A DNA stretch of 64,000 nt from Kocuria subflava (GTDB lineage: Bacteria; Actinomycetota; Actinomycetes; Actinomycetales; Micrococcaceae): contig NZ_JAAVUN010000016.1 in the NCBI RefSeq assembly GCF_012163155.1, positions 1-64,000 on the forward strand. Reading direction: 5' to 3'. The notes under the pieces are model-generated. The model was not told where the DNA came from, made no database searches, and worked only from the letters and a program-made list of their open reading frames with translations. Shown piece by piece: positions 50,676 to 59,855 of this stretch. The position numbers were made by a program, and so were the translations under genes. The number at the start of each line of letters is the position of its first letter. Positions within the stretch are counted from its first letter, which is position 1.

Positions 50676-52874
50676 GTGACCGAAACCACCGACCTGAACA
50701 CCGGGACGGACCAGGACACTTCATCAACCAAGGGCACCGGTCTCTCCGGTCTGAAGCTTGCACAGTTGCAGGCTCTGGCTGCCCAGCTGGGGATCACCGG
50801 GGCGCGCCGCATGCGCAAGTCCCTGCTGGTGGACGCCATTGAGGCCCACCAGCGCGGTGGCAGCGTGGCCGCCCGCGACCGCAAGGTCACCGAGCAGATC
50901 GAACAGACTGCCCAGCGTGCCTCCGCCAAGGCAGGCATCAACGATGCCCAGGGTTCAGCCGGATCTGAAACCGGTACCGACGACGACGCCCCCGTGGTGG
51001 CTGCTCGTACCGGACGCGGCCGGACGCGTCGTGCCTCCAGCGCTGACACCAACGCTGCAAACAATGGGCCTGATGCTGAGGGCAACAGCTCCAACGCCGC
51101 GCCTGCTGCAGACTCCGGTGCCTCCGCGCAGACCGGCGAGCAGCAGGAGAACAACTCCCAGGGTGCCGCCACCGCAGGCGACTCCGAGCGCAACGGCGAA
51201 AACTCCAACCGCGAGCGTCCTTCTCGCTCCCAGCGTCGCGGCCGCAACCGCGATCAGAACAAAAATGACAACGCCGGGGAGAACACCGGTCAGGCCGGCA
51301 ACGACGACTCCTCCGACTCCGAATCCTCCTCTGGCTCGGAGGAGAACCAGAACGAGTCCGGAAACCGTCGCAACCGTCAGGGTCGCAATCAGGACGGCCA
51401 GAAGAACGACCGGAACAACCGCAACGGCGGTCGAGACGGCAACAATGGCCGAGACGGTAACAACGGCCGGGACAGCAACAACGACGACTCCGGCAACAAG
51501 AACAAGCAGAACAAGAACAAGCAGGGCGGCCGCAACGACAACCAGGGCGGCGGCCAAGGCAACAGCGGCAATCAGGGTAATAACGGCCCCGATGACGACG
51601 GCGGATCGCGCCGCAACCGCCGTAACCGCAACCGCAACGACCGCAATGACCGCCGCAACCGGCGCAATCGCAACAACGGCCCCGAGGTGGATGACACGGA
51701 GCCCACGGAGGACGATGTCCTGCTGCCCGTGGCCGGTATCCTGGACGTGCTGGACAACTACGCCTTCGTCCGTACCTCCGGTTACCTGCCCGGTCCCAAC
51801 GACGTCTACGTCTCCTTGGCCCAGGTCAAGAAGCACAACCTGCGCAAGGGCGACGCCGTCGTCGGTGCCATCCGAGCACCCCGTGACGGTGAGGACAACA
51901 GCCGCAACCAGCGCCAGAAGTTCAACGCGCTGGTCCAGCTGACCAGCGTCAACGGCAAGAAGCCGGAAGAACTCACGGACCGCGTGGACTTCTCCAAGCT
52001 GGTTCCCCTCTACCCGCAGGAGCGCCTGCGCCTGGAGAACGAGCCCAAGAAGATCGGTCCGCGCGTGGTGGATCTTGTGGCTCCCATCGGCAAGGGCCAG
52101 CGTGGCCTGATCGTCTCCCCGCCCAAGGCAGGCAAGACGCTCATGCTGCAGTCCATTGCCAACGCGATCACCACCAACAACCCTGAGGTGCACCTGATGA
52201 TGGTGCTGGTGGACGAGCGTCCGGAAGAAGTCACGGACATGCAGCGCACCGTCAAGGGTGAGGTCATCGCCTCCACCTTCGACCGCCCCGCCGATGACCA
52301 CACCACCGTTGCCGAGCTGGCCATCGAGCGTGCCAAGCGCCTGGTGGAACTGGGGATGGACGTGGTGGTCCTGCTGGACTCCATGACCCGCCTGGGACGC
52401 GCCTACAACTTGGCTGCACCTGCTTCCGGGCGCATCCTCTCCGGTGGTGTGGATTCCGCTGCTCTGTACCCGCCCAAGCGGTTCTTCGGCGCAGCCCGCA
52501 ACATTGAAGGTGGCGGTTCGTTGACCATCCTGGCCACCGCCCTGGTGGAGACCGGATCCAAGATGGACGAGGTCATCTTTGAGGAGTTCAAGGGCACCGG
52601 CAACATGGAACTGCGTCTGTCCCGTCAGCTGGCTGACAAGCGCATCTTCCCGGCCGTGGACGTCAATTCCTCCGGTACCCGCCGTGAAGAGTCCCTCATG
52701 TCCGGTGAGGAACTCAAGATCATGTGGAAGCTGCGCCGAGTGCTATCCAGCCTGGACCAGCAGCAGGCACTGGAACTGCTCACCAACCGTCTGCGGGACA
52801 CCCAGTCCAACGCGGAGTTCATGATGCAGGTCCAGAAAACCACGCTCAACGTCAAGGCGGACGACGACCGCTAG
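50676..52874 (+). CDS. rho: Transcription termination factor Rho with large Asn/Arg/Gly-rich insertion
   Basis: 732 residues from the GTG after AAAAGGAAA. The N-terminal helix bundle ([18 protein letters not shown], about 20-70) is followed by a disordered insertion of about 250 residues rich in Asn, Arg, Asp and Gly ([17 protein letters not shown]). The core starts at about residue 345: RNA-binding OB fold ([20 protein letters not shown]), Walker [11 protein letters not shown], Walker [17 protein letters not shown], and the Q/R loops. Such insertions are known in high-GC Gram-positive Rho (for example Micrococcus) and widen target range. Confidence 0.97.
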   Translation: MTETTDLNTGTDQDTSSTKGTGLSGLKLAQLQALAAQLGITGARRMRKSLLVDAIEAHQRGGSVAARDRKVTEQIEQTAQRASAKAGINDAQGSAGSETGTDDDAPVVAARTGRGRTRRASSADTNAANNGPDAEGNSSNAAPAADSGASAQTGEQQENNSQGAATAGDSERNGENSNRERPSRSQRRGRNRDQNKNDNAGENTGQAGNDDSSDSESSSGSEENQNESGNRRNRQGRNQDGQKNDRNNRNGGRDGNNGRDGNNGRDSNNDDSGNKNKQNKNKQGGRNDNQGGGQGNSGNQGNNGPDDDGGSRRNRRNRNRNDRNDRRNRRNRNNGPEVDDTEPTEDDVLLPVAGILDVLDNYAFVRTSGYLPGPNDVYVSLAQVKKHNLRKGDAVVGAIRAPRDGEDNSRNQRQKFNALVQLTSVNGKKPEELTDRVDFSKLVPLYPQERLRLENEPKKIGPRVVDLVAPIGKGQRGLIVSPPKAGKTLMLQSIANAITTNNPEVHLMMVLVDERPEEVTDMQRTVKGEVIASTFDRPADDHTTVAELAIERAKRLVELGMDVVVLLDSMTRLGRAYNLAAPASGRILSGGVDSAALYPPKRFFGAARNIEGGGSLTILATALVETGSKMDEVIFEEFKGTGNMELRLSRQLADKRIFPAVDVNSSGTRREESLMSGEELKIMWKLRRVLSSLDQQQALELLTNRLRDTQSNAEFMMQVQKTTLNVKADDDR

Positions 52875-53036
52875 CCCACACGACCCGGCCCCGGTGGATC
52901 CCGGGCGTCCTGACCACAGCACCCCGGTGCACGGTCACGACGCCGGACCCCGGGGCCGTCGTCGTCGTCGGTTCTTGTTTCACACCGGCGCACCGGAAAG
53001 ATCCCAGGGTGCGCATCTGAAAGGACTCTGCCTTCC

Positions 53037-54122
53037 GTGGCTGACCCCATCCAGGCTCTGCTTGATGAGCACGCCCAGCTGCAGACGCAGCTGGCCGATC
53101 CGGCTGTGCACGCCGACCCCCTGCTGTCCAAGCGGCTGAACCGCCGGTACTCCGAGCTGAACAAGGTGGTTGAGGCTCGCAACATCCTGACCAGCCTGCG
53201 GGAGGACCAGGAGACTGCCCAGGAACTGGCCGGGGAGGACCCCGAATTCGCCCGTGAGGCCGAAGCCCTGGGCCCCCGGATCGAGGCGGCTGAGGAGAAG
53301 TTGCGGGTGCTGCTGATCCCGCGCGATCCCGACGACGCCCGCGATGCCATCCTGGAAATCAAGGCCGGTGAAGGCGGGGCGGAATCGGCGTTGTTCGCCG
53401 GAGACCTTCTGCGCATGTACTTGCGATTTGCCGAGTCCAAGGGCTGGCGCACTGAGGTCCTGAGCGACACCCCTGCTGATCTGGGTGGCTACAAGGATGT
53501 CCAAATCGCGGTTAAGGGACGCTCCGATGACCCCGCAGAAGGGGTCTGGGCGCATCTGAAGTACGAGGGCGGTGTGCACCGCGTGCAGCGTGTCCCGGCC
53601 ACGGAGTCACAGGGCCGCATTCACACCTCGGCGGCCGGGGTCCTGGCCTTTCCTGAGGTGGAGGCCCCGGAGGAGATCGAGATCCAGGGCAATGACCTCA
53701 ACATCGACGTCTACCGCTCTTCTGGGCCCGGCGGACAGTCGGTCAACACCACGGACTCTGCCGTGCGGATCACCCACCTGCCCACCGGGATCGTGGTGGC
53801 CATGCAGAACGAGAAATCGCAGTTGCAGAACAAGGAAGCCGCCATGCGTGTTCTGCGTGCGCGCCTGTTGGCCCATCAGGCTGAGCAGCAGGCAGCTGAG
53901 GCCTCGGCAGCGCGCAAGTCCCAGGTGCGCACCGTGGATCGTTCGGAACGCATCCGCACGTACAACTTCCCGGAGAACCGGGTGGCGGATCACCGCACGG
54001 GGTACAAGGCGTACAACTTGGATCAGGTCATGGACGGGGATCTTGGGGCCGTGGTGGCATCGGCCATCCAGATGGATGAACAAGTGCGACTGGCTGCCCT
54101 GGGGCAGCGCGGGCAGAGCTGA
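53037..54122 (+). CDS. prfA: Peptide chain release factor 1
   Basis: 361-residue release factor reading UAG/UAA: codon-recognition tripeptide PAT in [17 protein letters not shown] and GGQ in [16 protein letters not shown]. It starts at GTG ([15 protein letters not shown]), with AAAGGA about 12 nt upstream. In mycobacteria rpmE lies between rho and prfA; the 162-bp gap here has no room for it. prmC follows after 6 nt. Confidence 0.96.
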   Translation: MADPIQALLDEHAQLQTQLADPAVHADPLLSKRLNRRYSELNKVVEARNILTSLREDQETAQELAGEDPEFAREAEALGPRIEAAEEKLRVLLIPRDPDDARDAILEIKAGEGGAESALFAGDLLRMYLRFAESKGWRTEVLSDTPADLGGYKDVQIAVKGRSDDPAEGVWAHLKYEGGVHRVQRVPATESQGRIHTSAAGVLAFPEVEAPEEIEIQGNDLNIDVYRSSGPGGQSVNTTDSAVRITHLPTGIVVAMQNEKSQLQNKEAAMRVLRARLLAHQAEQQAAEASAARKSQVRTVDRSERIRTYNFPENRVADHRTGYKAYNLDQVMDGDLGAVVASAIQMDEQVRLAALGQRGQS

Positions 54123-54128
54123 GAGACC

Positions 54129-55094
54129 ATGACTGAAGCCTCCGACCAGAACCAGGGGTCCATGGACTCGGCCGTCAGGATGACCTCGCTGTCCCAGGCA
54201 TTGCGATGGGCCACCGGTGAACTCACGGCTGCCGGCGTGGAGACTCCTGAGAACGATGCCGTCCTGATGGCCGGCCACCTCATGGGCCTGGACCGCGGTG
54301 AGGTGCAGGCCAAGGCCATCATCGGGGCTGATGTTCCCCAAGGATTCGAGCCGATGGTTCAGCAACGAACACAGCGTGTTCCCTTGCAGCATCTGACCGG
54401 GACGGCACCGTTCAGGGGGATCGAGCTGGCCGTGGGGCCGGGGGTCTTCATCCCACGGCCGGAAACCGAGCTCTTGGTGGAGCTGGCCACACAGCGCCTG
54501 CGTGCCGACCTGGCAGAAGGCATTGGTCGGCCCGTGGTCATGGATCTGTGCACCGGTTCCGGCGCCATTGCAGCGGCTGTGGCTCACGAGGTCCCGCAGG
54601 CTCGCATCCACGCCGTGGAACTCTCAGATGAGGCCTTGGTCTGGGCACAACGCAACCTTGCCCCGTACAAACGTGTGGAGCTACGTCAGGCGGATGCCAC
54701 GGAGGTCCCCGGTGACCTGGTGGGCCGCGTGGACGTGGTGGTCACCAATCCGCCGTACGTCCCGGACAGTGAGCCGCCCGTGAGCCCCGAGGTGACGGAT
54801 CACGATCCCGCCATGGCGCTGTGGGGTGGCGGAGCAGACGGGATGCGGCTGCCCGTGGCCATCATCCGAGCCGCAGCCCAGGTGTTGCGCACCGGGGGAT
54901 ACATGGTCATGGAACATGCAGAATCTCAGGCCGATGCCGTGCATCAAGCCTATGAGGGCAACGGCTTCACCTCCGTGGAACTGCACCACGATCTCACCGG
55001 CCGCCCGCGAGCCACCTCTGCAGTTCTTGCCGCAGGGGAACCTGAATCAGACGGTCCGGATGTGAACCACCACCAGCATGGAGTGCAACAATGA
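54129..55094 (+). CDS. prmC: Release factor glutamine methyltransferase PrmC/HemK
   Basis: 321-residue SAM-dependent methyltransferase modifying the GGQ Gln of release factors. SAM motif VMDLCTGSGAIAAAVAHEV and active-site VVVTNPPYVPDSEPP are present. The N-terminal helical domain starts at about residue 20. The position behind prfA fits its function. It overlaps sua5 by 4 nt. Confidence 0.95.
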   Translation: MTEASDQNQGSMDSAVRMTSLSQALRWATGELTAAGVETPENDAVLMAGHLMGLDRGEVQAKAIIGADVPQGFEPMVQQRTQRVPLQHLTGTAPFRGIELAVGPGVFIPRPETELLVELATQRLRADLAEGIGRPVVMDLCTGSGAIAAAVAHEVPQARIHAVELSDEALVWAQRNLAPYKRVELRQADATEVPGDLVGRVDVVVTNPPYVPDSEPPVSPEVTDHDPAMALWGGGADGMRLPVAIIRAAAQVLRTGGYMVMEHAESQADAVHQAYEGNGFTSVELHHDLTGRPRATSAVLAAGEPESDGPDVNHHQHGVQQ

Positions 55095-56548
55095 CCGGCG
55101 TGAACCAGACACCCCAGGAGAACTCCCAGCAGGATCTGCAGGCACAAGACGCGCAGACCCAAGAGATCGGCGCCGTCGTCTACCAGTGCACGCAGGAGAA
55201 TCAGCGGGCGGTGGCCATCAAGCATGCACAGCAGGCTGTGGCCTCGGACGAGTGCGTGGTCATGCCCACGGACACCGTGTACGGAATTGCAGCCAACGCT
55301 TTCTCCGCCGCGGCCGTCCAACGACTCCTGGAGGCCAAGGGCCGCAACCGCACCATGCCACCGCCCGTGTTGATTGCGCATTCCGGGGTCCTGGACGGCT
55401 TGGCGGATCAGGTTTCGGACGAGGCCCGTGCACTGGCCCAAGCGTTCTGGCCCGGCGGCCTCACCCTGATCTGCCACTCCCAGCCCTCCTTGCAGTGGGA
55501 TCTGGGGGAGACCCAGGGGACGGTGGCGCTGAGGGTGCCCGACGACGACGTCGCCCGGGAACTGCTGACCCAAACCGGTCCGTTGGCGGTGTCTTCCGCC
55601 AACCGGACAGGCCTGCCGGCTGCCACCACCGTGGAGCAGGCACGGGAGATGCTGCAGGACAAGGTCTCCGTGTACCTGGATGCAGGTGCGCGTGGGAAGG
55701 TCAGTTCCAGTGGCTCGTCTGCTCACCCCGTTCTCACGCGAGCACCACAGGCCTCCACCATCGTGGACTGCACCGGCGCCACACCGTTGGTGGTCCGTGA
55801 CGGAGCCATCACGTTGGCCCAACTGCGTGAGGTGGTGCCCAGTGTCATCGGTACCGGTGGCGGTTCTGAAACTGTCGCCCAGAACTCCGACCCTGCCGAC
55901 CCGAACACCGCATCTGCGGCCCAGCAAACCACTGAATCTGCCGCCAAGGACACGCTCCAAGCTGGAGGGCAGGGTGAGCCGGTGGATCAAGGAGCCGGTG
56001 AATCTGTGGGCGATGGCCGCAGCGAGTCCGGGGCGGCCCAGAACCTTCACGCACCGTCTCAGGCCGACGGCACGGAAGAACACCTAGAAGCGTCGGGGGA
56101 CTCTGCGACAACGTCCGCACACTCTGACCCTGCCGCGGCCCATCCTGGTACGCATGGCGCATCGACTGAAGGGGTGACCGACTCACCCGAGGGCGATCGC
56201 ATCAGCACAGACCGTGTGCCTGCGGACCAAGGCGGTCTCGACCACGGCCTTGGCGCCCGTGCCGGTGTGAGCGGTGTCAGTGTGGATCGTCGTCAGGCGG
56301 AGGTCCTGGTGGCCAGCGGGGCGGGCTTGGCGGTCAGCACCACTGCAGAACAGACGGATGCCGCGCAGGCAAGACCCCGAACGCAGCATCACCCGGGACC
56401 GGACCAGAACCGGCGCCGGACCGGTCGAAGCCCAGCGGCGGGGCAGCCGCAGCCTGTTGACCGGCTCACGGCAGCAGCCCTGGTGGCCCGCGGCAGTGAC
56501 GACGGATATGACTCCGGGCCGGGAGCCGGCGACCAGAGCCGCAGCTGA
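55091..56548 (+). CDS. L-threonylcarbamoyladenylate synthase (Sua5/YrdC) with long disordered tail
   Basis: Makes threonylcarbamoyl-AMP for the t6A modification of ANN-decoding tRNAs. The YrdC domain occupies about residues 25-250: VVMPTDTVYGIAANAF, the FWPGGLTLI segment and PLAVSSANRTGLPA. The last 230 or so residues (to 485) are low-complexity Ser/Ala/Gly/Asp/Glu-rich, with no domain I recognise, whereas actinobacterial homologues usually end near 220-260 residues. The tail stays open without a stop and ends at a strong terminator. It could be a true extension or neutral read-through sequence. Confidence 0.9.
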   Translation: MTGVNQTPQENSQQDLQAQDAQTQEIGAVVYQCTQENQRAVAIKHAQQAVASDECVVMPTDTVYGIAANAFSAAAVQRLLEAKGRNRTMPPPVLIAHSGVLDGLADQVSDEARALAQAFWPGGLTLICHSQPSLQWDLGETQGTVALRVPDDDVARELLTQTGPLAVSSANRTGLPAATTVEQAREMLQDKVSVYLDAGARGKVSSSGSSAHPVLTRAPQASTIVDCTGATPLVVRDGAITLAQLREVVPSVIGTGGGSETVAQNSDPADPNTASAAQQTTESAAKDTLQAGGQGEPVDQGAGESVGDGRSESGAAQNLHAPSQADGTEEHLEASGDSATTSAHSDPAAAHPGTHGASTEGVTDSPEGDRISTDRVPADQGGLDHGLGARAGVSGVSVDRRQAEVLVASGAGLAVSTTAEQTDAAQARPRTQHHPGPDQNRRRTGRSPAAGQPQPVDRLTAAALVARGSDDGYDSGPGAGDQSRS

Positions 56549-56554
56549 ACAGAG

Positions 56555-56602
56555 GAACTGCCCCTCACCGCGCCGCGACCTGCGGTGGGTGAGGGGCAGT
56601 TC
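56555..56602. terminator. Bidirectional terminator
   Basis: GAACTGCCCCTCAC / GTGAGGGGCAGTTC, a perfect 14-bp stem with a 20-nt loop, followed by TTGT, between the convergent sua5 and epimerase genes. Confidence 0.88.
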
Positions 56603-56665
56603 TTGTATGAGGCTCAAAGGATGTGCAGCGGATGACAGACGCCCACGGCGCTGCCCATCAGGAGC

Positions 56666-57628
56666 TCACGCGCGCTTGGCATGCACTGCGCGCAGCAGCT
56701 CACCAATCTTGGGTGTGGGCAAAAGGCCCTGCTCACGGCCCCATCCCGGGACCTGGTTCTGACCGAACCATGTGACCTCAATGCGCCGCACCGCCCCGTG
56801 CCACCGGTTCGCGGCCATGCCTGAGAGAAAGTATCCGGTGGCCACAGCAGCTTTGCACAACGCAGTGGGGAGTTTGACGGGGTGGCGGCGGCCGGCGTCG
56901 CGCAGAATGGAAGCTGCCGTGGCACCTTCCCAGGGCAGCAGCACGATCTGGGGCACGGAATCCTTGTGGGTACCCACGGTCACCGTGAACTCAGCCAAGG
57001 CATCAATGGAGGTCACCGGCGTGTGAGCGCTGCCATCGCCGGCCACCGAACACAGCGGGGAAGATGCAAAGGCAGCCAAGCGCTTGGTGGTGCCGCGGGT
57101 CGGACCCTGGACGGATGTGGCACGCAGAATCACCAGTTCGGGGCGTGCAGGTCGGTCCTCGCGAGCGGCCATGCGCTGCAGCGCGGATTCGCCCAAGGCC
57201 TTGGAGAACGAATACGGGGAGAAGGGAGAAGTCCGCGCAGACTCGTCCAGATACGGGGTCTTGCCTTGAACCGCGGCCGAGCTGATGTGCACCACACGTT
57301 TGACTCCGGTGCGCTCAGCTGCCGCCAGGATCAACACGGGAAGCATGGCGTTGGCGCCCACCAGGGCATCCTGATCGGTGCCGTCAGGTGTGGCGATACC
57401 CGCGGCGTTGACCACAACATCTGCTCCGGCAAAGGAGTCGGCCAGATAGTCGATCACGGACTCCAGGTCCTTGGCCCGGCCCAGCAGATGATGTACGGTT
57501 CGGGCGCCGCTGGAGAGCCTGGGAGCCGATACAGCTTGGACGGTGTGACCCTGCGCTCGCAGTTGCCGGGTCACCGCGGAACCCACGAACCCCGTGGATC
57601 CCACCACACGCCATGCTCTGGACGTCAC
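56666..57628 (-). CDS. NAD-dependent epimerase/dehydratase (extended SDR)
   Basis: 320 residues from the GTG after AGGAGAAGG. The Rossmann motif VVGSTGFVGSAVTRQL, VVNAAGIATPDG, and the active-site YSFSKALGE (Tyr-x3-Lys) are visible. The substrate is likely a nucleotide sugar or sugar lipid, given the divergent glycosyltransferase and the CapD-like gene. The start codon is close to the divergent promoter region (57629-57840). Confidence 0.85.
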   Translation of the reverse strand: MTSRAWRVVGSTGFVGSAVTRQLRAQGHTVQAVSAPRLSSGARTVHHLLGRAKDLESVIDYLADSFAGADVVVNAAGIATPDGTDQDALVGANAMLPVLILAAAERTGVKRVVHISSAAVQGKTPYLDESARTSPFSPYSFSKALGESALQRMAAREDRPARPELVILRATSVQGPTRGTTKRLAAFASSPLCSVAGDGSAHTPVTSIDALAEFTVTVGTHKDSVPQIVLLPWEGATAASILRDAGRRHPVKLPTALCKAAVATGYFLSGMAANRWHGAVRRIEVTWFGQNQVPGWGREQGLLPTPKIGELLRAVHAKRA

Positions 57629-57840
57629 AGACCTTCTCCTCTCGGTCGGGCTGGGCAAATGCAGATGCCCACCGCAACATCGTACAGAGAACCAGATGAC
57701 GTGAACCTCAAGAAGGCGCCCATGACCGGGTGCTAATCTCAGCAGTTCCGACTCTGCATGACGCATCAGGTACCCGTGTGCCCGTTGCAGGGCCGATCGG
57801 AGGATGATCTTCTCAAGGGACAACTGGATGGGGCGTGGTC

Positions 57841-59706
57841 GTGAGGCCTGAACCGCGGGTGACTGCCGTTGTGGTCAGTTACAACCGACGAACATTGTTG
57901 GAATCCACCTTGCGCGGAATCCTGGCAGGTTCCATGGTGCCACAGACCGTTGTTGTGGTGGACAACGCCTCCACGGACGATTCGGTGCCCTTCATCAAGG
58001 CATTCGCTGCAGAGCACGCCGCCACAGGATCTGAAACCACCATTGAACTGGTGGAGTTGAACCGCAACGTGGGCGGGGCCGGCGGGTTCACCGTGGGTAT
58101 CGACCGGGCCGCCAACCAGTTGCAGGCTGATCTGATCTGGGTCATGGATGACGACACCGAACCCTTGAGAGAAACCCTGAGTGCTGCTGTCCACGCCTGG
58201 CGGTCGTATGACCCCGAGGGGGCACGCCGCCCGGCTTTTGTGGCCAGCACCGTGTTGTGGACCGATGGCTCGGAACACCCCATGAACTCCATGATCGAAC
58301 GCATTGGAGCGGGTCCGGGACGCAAGCAGCGTGCGGCGGCTGTGGGTGGGCGCAGCATCCGATCGGGATCATTTGTTTCCTTGCTCATGGACGGGGATGC
58401 CGTCCGGGCTTCGGGTCTGCCCATTGCCGATTACTTCATCTGGAATGACGACTTCGAGTTCTCCACGCGCCTTGCCCGCTGGTCTGATGCCATCCAGGTA
58501 CCGGCTTCCACCGTCATGCACCACACCAAGCAGCCGGGCAACACGGATGCCGACCCCGGTCCCCGGTTCTACAACGACGTCCGCAACAAGCTGTGGGTCT
58601 TCACCCGTTCCGCATCCCTGGCTCCTTGGGAGAAGGTGCTCTATGGGGGTGCCACTGCACGGCTGTGGCTGCGCACCCTCAAGTCTTCACAGGACCGTCG
58701 CACTCTTGCGGGGCGTTTCTTGACCGGCGTCCGTGACGCTCTGCGCCCGCCGCGCAGCAATGCCGAGGTGCTGGACCAGCTGTGGACTCTCACCCGGGAC
58801 CAGCAGAGCGCGGATCCCGTGCCTGCCGTGTTGCCGGAAGGCACCGCGTTCTCGCTGTTGATGCCGGTCTATCACGGGGACACTCCGGAGAGGTTTTACC
58901 GGGCCTTGATCTCCTCCACCTTGGAACAGGCCAGGCCCCCGGCCCAGGTGGTGATTGTGCGTGACGGGCCGGTTGCCCCGGAGCTACAGCAGGAACTGGA
59001 GACACTCACCCGGCGACTGGAACAGGCCAACCCGCCGATCGCCGTCGTCCGACTGGATCTGGAGACCAATGCAGGCCTCACCCATGCGCTGCGGCTGGGT
59101 TTGAGGCAATGCCGTCACAACATCGTGGCGCGCGCCGATGCCGATGACGTCTCCTACCCGCATCGCTTTGCCCGTCAGCTGCCGCTGATCGAGGCCGGTG
59201 CCGATGTGGTGGGTGCTGGCATGAATGAAATCGGCGACGACGAATCCCGGGTCCTGGCACGCCGTGAGGCACCTGTTGGCGCGCATGAGATCCGGTGTAT
59301 TGCCAAACTGCGTAATCCGGTGTCACATCCCACCGTTGTGATGCGCAGGGATGCAGTCAACGGCGTGGGCGGTTACGAGTACGTGCCGTTGGCGGAGGAC
59401 TACTGGTTGTGGGTCCGACTGCTCAAAGCCGGGGCGGACATCAGAAACATCGCCGAGCCCCTGGTGGGTTACCGGGTTTCCGGTGGGGCCTATCAGCGCC
59501 GCGGGGGACTGGCGGTTTTCCAGGCAGAGATGCAGTTGCAGGCCCGGTTGCGGGGCAGCGGCTACCTGAATTTCCTAGAATGGGCACGCAATGTGGTGGT
59601 CCGTGGCGGGTATCGCTTTGTCCCACGGGCTGCGCGCACACGTGCTTACCGCAACATGGTCAGTGGCTACCCCAACTCCGTCGGCGGCGATTCAACAACC
59701 GCTTGA
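57841..59706 (+). CDS. Fusion of two GT2 glycosyltransferases
   Basis: 621 residues. First GT-A domain at about 5-300: TAVVVSYNRRTLLESTL, VDNASTDDSV, NVGGAGGFTVGI, WVMDDDTEP (the DxD), a GlfT2/rhamnosyl-like type. Second domain at about 335-600: FSLLMPVYHGDTPERFYRALIS, RDGP, NAGLTHALRLGL, ARADADDVSYPHRF (DxD) and the acceptor motif LAEDYWLWVRLL. Two complete active sites suggest it adds two successive sugars to one glycan. The start is the GTG after GGATGGGG; a GTG two codons earlier is possible. Confidence 0.88.
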   Translation: MRPEPRVTAVVVSYNRRTLLESTLRGILAGSMVPQTVVVVDNASTDDSVPFIKAFAAEHAATGSETTIELVELNRNVGGAGGFTVGIDRAANQLQADLIWVMDDDTEPLRETLSAAVHAWRSYDPEGARRPAFVASTVLWTDGSEHPMNSMIERIGAGPGRKQRAAAVGGRSIRSGSFVSLLMDGDAVRASGLPIADYFIWNDDFEFSTRLARWSDAIQVPASTVMHHTKQPGNTDADPGPRFYNDVRNKLWVFTRSASLAPWEKVLYGGATARLWLRTLKSSQDRRTLAGRFLTGVRDALRPPRSNAEVLDQLWTLTRDQQSADPVPAVLPEGTAFSLLMPVYHGDTPERFYRALISSTLEQARPPAQVVIVRDGPVAPELQQELETLTRRLEQANPPIAVVRLDLETNAGLTHALRLGLRQCRHNIVARADADDVSYPHRFARQLPLIEAGADVVGAGMNEIGDDESRVLARREAPVGAHEIRCIAKLRNPVSHPTVVMRRDAVNGVGGYEYVPLAEDYWLWVRLLKAGADIRNIAEPLVGYRVSGGAYQRRGGLAVFQAEMQLQARLRGSGYLNFLEWARNVVVRGGYRFVPRAARTRAYRNMVSGYPNSVGGDSTTA

Positions 59707-59855
59707 GGGCATACCCGCCCCGGAGAGCAGCCACTGACCTGCGTTCGGACGGCAGGCATCTGAACCGCTTGGATCTGCAAGATCCACATCTTGGCCCACA
59801 CGGGTGACATGATTTGTGATCATGTCTGAACCCCTGTTCACGGAAGGACCCCCGC

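Noticed and set aside
50955-52301. 448-codon open frame opposite rho
   Set aside because: Val/Ala-rich translation is the complement of the Asn/Asp/Gly-rich Rho insertion.
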